From Maniola hyperantus (lineage: Eukaryota > Arthropoda > Insecta > Lepidoptera > Nymphalidae): a DNA stretch of 64,000 nt. Below the pieces are notes generated by a model. It did no database searches and was not told the DNA's origin. It saw nothing but the letters and a program-made list of their open reading frames with translations. The stretch lies in assembly GCF_902806685.2 (NCBI RefSeq), contig NC_048538.1, forward strand, positions 16,368,001-16,432,000, in the 5' to 3' direction. A program made the position numbers and the translations under genes. Below are positions 60,953 through 64,000 of this stretch, piece by piece. Every line of letters begins with the position of its first letter. Position 1 is the stretch's first letter.

Positions 60953-61919
60953 GCTTTATTTACATTGGTATAGCGGCGGCGGCAAACCCAGGCGCCGCGT
61001 TTCCTAGTGTTTTATTACACGACTGCTCAAAAAAGGAGTGTAATGTTTTCACTTTTCAGGGTGCATGTATTAGTTCTGTTTTTTTACTTTTTAGCTAGTT
61101 TTGGTAGGGCAATGGTTTTTTTAAATAATGACTTGTTTTCTATAGAGAACAAAACACTGAGGCAGACCAATTTCGACCGTATGTTAAAGTCCATACAGCC
61201 GAGTTTGTTATCAAATAGACTCGACTCCAATCCATTCCGTCTGTATGCGTCAGCCCTAAGTCTGCAGTTGACAAATATGGTCACTTATACATATTATTAT
61301 ATGTACTTTTCATTTAGGTAGTGCCTACGAGTATTGAGACGGCGAGACATTGATAACAAAACGAGTTTGTTTGCACTCAGCAAAATAAATGCTGTACGGA
61401 GCACGTGCCACTTGACCATGTCATTCTTTTACCGAACAATTGTTACTGCATGTCATGATATAAGATCTCACATTGCTTGTACAGTATGGAATAATATTAT
61501 TGTAAATTGAAAACTTGAAAAGAGTTTTCAGCATTCCGAAACCAGTGCTAAGAGTAGGTGGGTAAGTAAAGCTTGTGCTAAGAGTAGGTACGACAATAGT
61601 GCAACAGAGATTACCCCCTACAAACAAATACACAAACTTTACCTCTTTATAATATTAAGTATAGATTTAAACAGTACCTACGCGCCAAGCCGTGAGCAAA
61701 ACTTAGCGTATAGTAAAAACAAATCTATTGTTCTATGTGTATGTAATACGTATACTATGTATTATGCCCCTTCGTGACAAAAAGTAGTGTAGGTAGGCAT
61801 ATAGGTACATATAAGCTCTTGAAAAATCATAAATAGTTTTTTGTTTATATAGGAATCATAGGATCCGTTTGTTATCATAACACTTTCTCAGAAACGCGTA
61901 GAGATATGTAACTCAAATT
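60953..61919. other. Intergenic or intronic, unclassified
   Basis: ACGACTGCTCAAAAAAGGAG at 61018 looks like a repeat end. A 104-codon plus-strand frame (61007-61321) is hydrophobic at first, without homology that I recognise. A fragment at 61560-61610 matches SINE S1 in reverse. Confidence 0.35.
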
Positions 61920-62265
61920 AATCCTACTAATATTATAAATGTAAAAGTGTGAATGTTTGGATGTTTGTTACTCAATCACGCAAAAACTAGTGGACGGATT
62001 TGGCTGAAATTTAAAATGGAGATAGATTATACCTTGGATTAACACATAGGCTACTTTTTATCCCGGAAAATCAAAGAGTTCCCGCGGGATTTCAAATAAC
62101 GTGAATCCACGCGGACTAAGTCTCGGGCATCAGATAATCCATACCAACATTATAAATGCGAAAGTGTGTCTGTCTGTCTGCTAGCTTTTCACGGCTCAAC
62201 CGTTCAACCGATTTTGACGAAATTTGGTACAGAGATAGCTTGCATCCCGGGGAAGGACATAGGAT
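61920..62265 (+). repeat. Two Helitron-like elements, the second truncated
   Basis: 61922-62135: TCCTACTAATATTATAAATG to TAAGTCTCGGGCATCAG. 62140-62265: CATACCAACATTATAAATGC, cut after CCCGGGGAAGGACATAGGAT. Confidence 0.78.
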
Positions 62266-62690
62266 GGAAAGATGGAAAGTTTTGGCCTTCTGGTTTGGTG
62301 TTTAGAAGGTATAAAGAGCGATTCACGAATACCGCCACTCACCACTAAACACACCAGAGTATGATAGTAGGTACACCAAACAAATATTGATTTTTTACCT
62401 TAGAATCTAAATTTTAATTTTATTTTATATTTGACCTCTGTAATAATATGGGTACAATTTGCCTGAAATAAATAACATTATTATTATTAAATCCACGCGG
62501 ACTATGTCTCGGGCATCAGCTAGTATGAAATTTCGGGTCTATGGTCCCTTGAAGCTGTTAACAAATCAAACTTCTAAGTCAGTACAATCAAAAAAACAAA
62601 CAGACCGACAAGAAAGCAAGTTAATAAAAACATGTTAAAAATGTTAAAAAAAAGTCATTCGCGCTGCACATTTTGACACTCGCTGCAAAG
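62266..62690. other. Short repeat remnants
   Basis: CCACGCGGACTATGTCTCGG at about 62493-62522 is an isolated Helitron-like 3' end with CAGCTAG. Nothing coding. Confidence 0.45.
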
Positions 62691-62691
62691 C

Positions 62692-63160
62692 TGTGATAGC
62701 CTAGTGGTTAGGACGGCTGCCTTCTAATCGGAGGTCGGGGGTTCGATCCCGGGCACGCACCTCTGACTATTCGGAGTTATGTGCGTTTTAAGTAACTAAA
62801 TATCACATGCTTTAACGTTGAAGGAAAACATCGTGAGGAAACCTGCATGCCTGAGAGTTCTCCATAATGTTCTCAAAGGTGTGTGAAGTCTACCAATCCG
62901 CACATGGCCAGGGTGGTAGACTATGGCCAAAACCCTTCTCACTCTGAGAGGAGACCCGTGGCCCTACCGCGGTTGTTTGACAGCTACAATGTCACGATCG
63001 CAATCATCTCTGATTGGTTAATGCTCGCTCACTATTGGCCACAATGCATTGTTGCAACAAGAATCGCATAAATTCAGCCAATCAGAACAATTGAGATTGT
63101 AATAATGATTGATGCAGGTTTTAAACAATCGCCCTGCAGTGCTCTGTAGTGAGCCGAAAA
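62692..63160 (+). repeat. SINE S2 split by MITE F7
   Basis: The head GCTGTGATAGCCTAGTGGTT and B box GGTTCGATCCC; the body is cut after GAGGAGACCCGTG at 62960 and resumes at 63138 with AGTGCTCTGTAGTGAGCC. Confidence 0.82.
62961..63137 (+). repeat. MITE F7, nested in SINE S2
   Basis: GCCCTACCGCGGTTGTTTGA to GATGCAGGTTTTAAACAATC, with ATTGGCCACAATGCATTGTT inside. Confidence 0.8.
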
Positions 63161-63161
63161 G

Positions 63162-63237
63162 TAAGAGGTGCATGACCGGGATCGAACCTCCGACCTACGA
63201 TTAGAAGGCGGACGTCCTAACCACTAGGCTATCACAT
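63162..63237 (-). repeat. SINE S2 head, minus strand
   Basis: AGAGGTGCATGACCGGGATC (B box complement) to CCTAACCACTAGGCTATCAC. Only the tRNA-like head is present. It is not a functional tRNA gene. Confidence 0.7.
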
Positions 63238-63865
63238 CTAATAAAACAATTTTAAACTTACATTTGCAGTTGGAGATATTTAAGATATAAATTAATTAGG
63301 TAGGTACTTCCAAGGCACTAAACTCTCGGTGCGCGAGTCCGACTCACATTTTAACAAGTTTTAAAATTATTTCAAGGAAATTAATAGAAACTGCTCCCGC
63401 CTTTAAAACTCAAGCAAGACTGCTTTTATCGAATTTCCCAGGCGCACTAACACCTAAAATGACGCTAAGTACATTCTGACAAGATAATATTTATACGTAA
63501 AATGCTAATAAAGTCAGTGTTTCGGCTTCACCGCGGATTGCGACCTTCGCGAACGCATAGATGCGACTTTTTTTAGTTAGCTTACTTTACGACTACCTTG
63601 ATGAAACAGAAAAATTGAAAACTATGTATTGAAACTATGCTGACACAGAAAACTTAATAAAACATAGCAATTTAATTAAATAGGACTCTAAATAGGTACC
63701 TGATTAACTGACATGGACAAACTAAATTACTTCCATACTTAAGCACTCACACACAAACACATACATCTTAATTTATGTATAATAATACTGAGCTCGAAAC
63801 TTTAATTTAAATTTTGTAATGCAAAATTAAAAATTAAGTACATAAGTAGTTTTAATCACATTTTT
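63238..63865. other. AT-rich stretch, nothing coding seen
   Basis: A short R1-like fragment is at about 63330 (GCGCGAGTCCGACTCAC). No exon is supported. Confidence 0.4.
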
Positions 63866-64000
63866 AGGGTTCCGTACCTCAAAAGGAAAAACAGAACCCT
63901 TATTATAGGATCACTTTGTTGTCTGTCTGTCTGTCTGACAGTCAAGAAACCTACAGGGTACTTCCCGTTGACCTAGAATCATGATATATATAATCAGGTA
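63866..64000 (-). repeat. Repeat R1, running off the right edge
   Basis: It opens TAGGGTTCCGTACCTCAAAA and continues through (GTCT)n and CTACAGGGTACTTCCCGTTG at the edge. Confidence 0.7.

Noticed and set aside
61007..61321. 104-codon plus-strand frame with a hydrophobic N-terminus
   Set aside because: It begins next to a repeat-like end and shows no recognisable domain or splice context.
62692..62770. tRNA gene
   Set aside because: The tRNA-like head belongs to SINE S2; the same head and body recur at 33246 and 22156.
57349..64000. Upstream MBT exons of l(3)mbt within the window
   Set aside because: I looked for MBT-like stretches on the minus strand and found none; the earlier exons probably lie beyond the right edge.

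Overview
The window is nuclear DNA of a moth or butterfly (Lepidoptera). The evidence is five spliced eukaryotic genes with GT-AG introns, of which four have clear animal orthologues, plus a dense load of repeats of lepidopteran type: Helitron-like elements ending in a short hairpin and CTAG, tRNA-derived SINEs, many palindromic MITEs, and LINE 3' ends with (TTCTA)n or (ATG)n tails. No bacterial-style operon, CRISPR array, functional tRNA or rRNA gene was seen.

Layout. (1) 329-3869, plus strand: the last five exons of a PDZ plus coiled-coil protein; its 5' part lies off the left edge. (2) 23035-8609, minus strand: a nine-exon PCMTD gene (protein-L-isoaspartate O-methyltransferase domain-containing protein), predicted 863 residues, more than twice the length of human PCMTD1. 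(3) 24185-33675, plus strand: a four-exon RNF185/RNF5-type membrane RING E3 ligase, divergent from PCMTD across a 1.15 kb spacer. (4) 45040-39504, minus strand: the complete eight-exon Prp19 gene (U-box E3 ligase and splicing factor, 501 residues), convergent with RNF185. (5) 57348-51706, minus strand: the last six exons of a lethal(3)malignant brain tumour protein (MBT repeat, C2HC zinc finger, SAM domain); its 5' part lies off the right edge. All internal exon phases in the five models agree.

The most unusual feature is 11486-16156. A 126 bp unit is repeated 37 times in tandem plus an 11-base partial copy. Read on the minus strand it is not satellite noise: each unit is PCMTD coding exon 8 (114 nt, phase 1 to phase 1) plus the first 12 nt of its intron, so the array holds 37 exon copies, each with its own 5' splice site, but only the first copy has a convincing 3' splice site. 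The very long plus-strand reading frames across it (1137 and 426 codons) are by-products of a 126 bp (42-codon) unit. The same gene carries a second coding minisatellite (30 bp units, Asn/Asp/Arg-rich) in exon 6 and an intron that is almost entirely Helitron sequence.

The rest is introns and intergenic DNA built largely from repeats, with many readable nested insertions (MITE in MITE, LINE in MITE, SINE in MITE, MITE in SINE, Helitron in another repeat). Three neighbouring genes (PCMTD, RNF185, Prp19) belong to families tied to ubiquitin ligation; no functional link between them can be shown from sequence alone. Repeat family labels (F1-F7, S1-S3, R1) are mine and only mark copies that resemble each other within this window.
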